Positions 31,997 through 32,900 of a stretch of 32,900 bases of DNA are shown here, piece by piece. Origin of the DNA: Myxococcales bacterium (GTDB lineage: Bacteria > Myxococcota_A > Polyangia > Polyangiales > Polyangiaceae); assembly GCA_025355005.1 (NCBI GenBank), contig JANXLV010000274.1, forward strand, positions 1 to 32,900. The letters run 5' to 3'. Position 1 is the first letter of the stretch, and each line of letters opens with the position of its first letter. The position numbers and the translations under genes were made by a program. The notes under the pieces were generated by a model. The model saw nothing but the letters and a program-made list of their open reading frames with translations, had not been told where the DNA came from and did no database searches.

Positions 31997-32683
31997 ATGG
32001 CTGTGAAGTTCTTCGACGCACCAATCACCGATGACGAGCTGAACTTGCGAGAGTCGCTCGACGCGCCCACGCTCACGTTCAAGCGTCAGCGCGTGGTGAC
32101 TGCGCCGATGCCATTCCGGCCACCGGTCACGGAGCAGCCGAGCGCGCAGGTGTCGCCACCGGCTGCCGTGCGAGCGAAGCCGGCGCAGCGCGCGCCGCGA
32201 AGGACGAGACAGTGGGTGCTCGCCGCGTTGATCGTCATCGGCCTCGGCGCCGCGGGGCACTTCGGAGGCGCGCACGCGCGCAACGCGATCACGCACGCGC
32301 CGCCGCCGATCACTACGCCCGTGATCGCGGAAGCGAAGCCCGAGCTCGTGGCTGCGCCAGTGGTCCGCATCACCGCGCCCGTCGTACCCGCGCAGCCAGT
32401 GGCGAAGCCCACGGAGCACCGAGCACACCGCGTAGAGCCGACGACGACGTCGACGACGACCCCAACCTCGACCTCGACCTTGACCTTGGCCCCGACCTCG
32501 ACCCCGACCTCGACCTCGACCTCGACCTCGACCTCGACCTCGACACCGGCTCCGACCGCGACACCGGCTCCGACCGCGACACCGGCTCCGACCGCGACTC
32601 CGAGCGCGACTCCGAGTGCGGAGGACGATCTCATGCGGCAGGCCACCGAGACTCTGTCGAACGCGCAGCTCGAAGGCCCCTGA
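31997..32683 (+). CDS. Single-pass membrane protein with Pro/Thr repeat tail
   Basis: This 228-residue protein has a short acidic head (MAVKFFDAPITDDELNLRES), a Pro-rich basic stretch, one membrane helix at ~73-91 (WVLAALIVIGLGAAGHFGG), and a long low-complexity tail: Thr/Ser/Pro repeats, then TPAPTA three times, then a short helical end (EDDLMRQATETLSNAQLE). No enzymatic domain is seen. The layout parallels the protein at 10097-11176. The tail is built on simple DNA repeats and probably varies between strains. No good ribosome-binding site precedes the ATG; GTG two codons later is possible. A sigma-54-like element lies just upstream. Function unknown. Confidence 0.75.
   Translation: MAVKFFDAPITDDELNLRESLDAPTLTFKRQRVVTAPMPFRPPVTEQPSAQVSPPAAVRAKPAQRAPRRTRQWVLAALIVIGLGAAGHFGGAHARNAITHAPPPITTPVIAEAKPELVAAPVVRITAPVVPAQPVAKPTEHRAHRVEPTTTSTTTPTSTSTLTLAPTSTPTSTSTSTSTSTSTPAPTATPAPTATPAPTATPSATPSAEDDLMRQATETLSNAQLEGP
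32465..32594 (+). repeat. Hexanucleotide and 18-bp tandem repeats inside the gene
   Basis: CGACCT is repeated six times perfectly at 32505-32540, with degenerate copies back to about 32465. It is followed at once by three identical copies of CGACACCGGCTCCGACCG at 32541-32594. Both units are multiples of three, so length changes would keep the frame (Thr/Ser dipeptides, then TPAPTA). Confidence 0.9.
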
Positions 32684-32720
32684 AGTAGCGCAAGTAGGAC
32701 AAGCTGCGTCGTCGCCGCGC

Positions 32721-32739
32721 GCCCCCAGCGGTCGGGTCC
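32721..32739. promoter_or_regulatory. Shared upstream dyad element, copy B
   Basis: GCCCCCAGCGGTCGGGTCC differs from copy A at 31867 in two of 19 bases. Similar sequence continues downstream in both copies (ACCAYCC, TCGA, GCAGG and GATTG in the same order, with a small insertion here). Confidence 0.4.
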
Positions 32740-32802
32740 AACACCCACCACCCGTCGAGGTCCCAGAGCAGGATTGGGCTTGTTTCCTCGTTACGCGGTG
32801 GT

Positions 32803-32818
32803 CGGCACGCTCCTCGCT
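32803..32818 (+). promoter_or_regulatory. Sigma-54-like -24/-12 promoter, copy B
   Basis: CGGCACGCTCCTCGCT has GG (32804-32805) and GC (32816-32817) ten bases apart with CACG after GG, like copy A. It lies 17 bases before the ATG at 32836, so the predicted transcript start falls within the GGAGGG ribosome-binding sequence, which weakens the call. Confidence 0.4.
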
Positions 32819-32835
32819 TCGGATGGAGGGAACCC

Positions 32836-32900
32836 ATGTCGGCACATCCCTCCCAGTCGCCCGCCCGAAACGAAGATGCACCCACGCGGATCGTGACGGC
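32836..32900 (+). CDS. Start of a gene cut by the window end, product unknown
   Basis: ATG at 32836 is preceded by GGAGGG five bases upstream and opens a frame that reads MSAHPSQSPARNEDAPTRIV to the end of the window without a stop. Twenty-odd polar residues are not enough to name a product. The good ribosome-binding site and the related upstream module argue that it is real. Confidence 0.55.
   Translation, partial: MSAHPSQSPARNEDAPTRIVT

Noticed and set aside
31816..32082. N-terminal extension of hppD to 476 residues
   Set aside because: Family members start near MANPHSG; the extension covers the regulatory gap and the divergent gene.
32465..32594. CRISPR-like array
   Set aside because: Units of 6 and 18 bases are contiguous without spacers; they are tandem repeats inside a coding region.
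30878..32881. 667-residue minus-strand frame
   Set aside because: Shadow of hppD in another frame, extended through simple repeats that give Arg/Gly strings.
32631..32885. 84-residue minus-strand frame over the last gap
   Set aside because: Overlaps the upstream module and the new plus-strand gene start; no conserved features or ribosome-binding site seen.

Overview
The window is a gene-dense stretch of very GC-rich bacterial DNA with 29 protein genes, two of them cut by the window ends. No rRNA, tRNA, CRISPR array or insertion sequence is visible. The gene content points to a myxobacterium-like organism (Myxococcota, probably Polyangia). The signs are many secreted lipoproteins with Asp/Gly/Ala-rich linkers after the lipid cysteine, paired sulfatase-modifying-factor (FGE-like) lipoproteins, a protein with DUF2378-like architecture, and TTG and GTG starts. 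This placement is inference; no marker gene in the window proves it.

Layout. 1-9 kb: the 3' end of carB; a pair of tandemly duplicated membrane proteins on the minus strand; then a plus-strand run of a coiled-coil protein, a Slt-type lytic transglycosylase and an AddB-like Fe-S nuclease. 9-15.3 kb: a compact glycosyltransferase, a proline-rich single-pass protein, a two-CxxCH lipoprotein, a six-helix membrane protein, a short-chain dehydrogenase, and two overlapping unknown genes. 15.3-23.1 kb: a PBP4-type D-Ala-D-Ala carboxypeptidase, a solute-binding lipoprotein, two FGE-like lipoproteins in tandem, a seven-helix membrane protein and a helical protein of unknown function. 23.3-29.45 kb: six co-directional plus-strand genes and the most unusual part of the window. 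They encode a six-Asp-box lipoprotein, a thioredoxin-like/di-heme peroxidase fusion, a zinc-ribbon membrane protein, a cysteine-rich von Willebrand A lipoprotein, a 51-residue metallothionein-like protein with 11 cysteines, and a second zinc-ribbon membrane protein. 29.45-31.8 kb: the tyrosine-degradation pair hppD-hmgA on the minus strand. 31.8-32.9 kb: a proline/threonine-repeat membrane protein and the start of another gene, each preceded by a related upstream module containing a sigma-54-like -24/-12 element.

How the genes work together. Two cell-wall enzymes (Slt and PBP4) handle peptidoglycan turnover. HppD turns 4-hydroxyphenylpyruvate into homogentisate, and HmgA opens its ring. The 23-29 kb block looks like an envelope redox and metal-handling set: haem enzyme, thioredoxin fold, metal-thiolate protein and zinc ribbons in one direction. 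A shared function for that block is a hypothesis from gene order and domain content.

Translational coupling is common: start and stop codons overlap by 4 bases at 2098, 3933, 14742 and 19763, and by 1 base at 30652. No gap between genes exceeds about 215 bases. The larger gaps are 9955-10096 (nothing firm seen), 23086-23297 (repeats, listed), 28760-28899 (inverted repeat, listed), 31816-31996 and 32684-32835 (sigma-54-like modules, listed).
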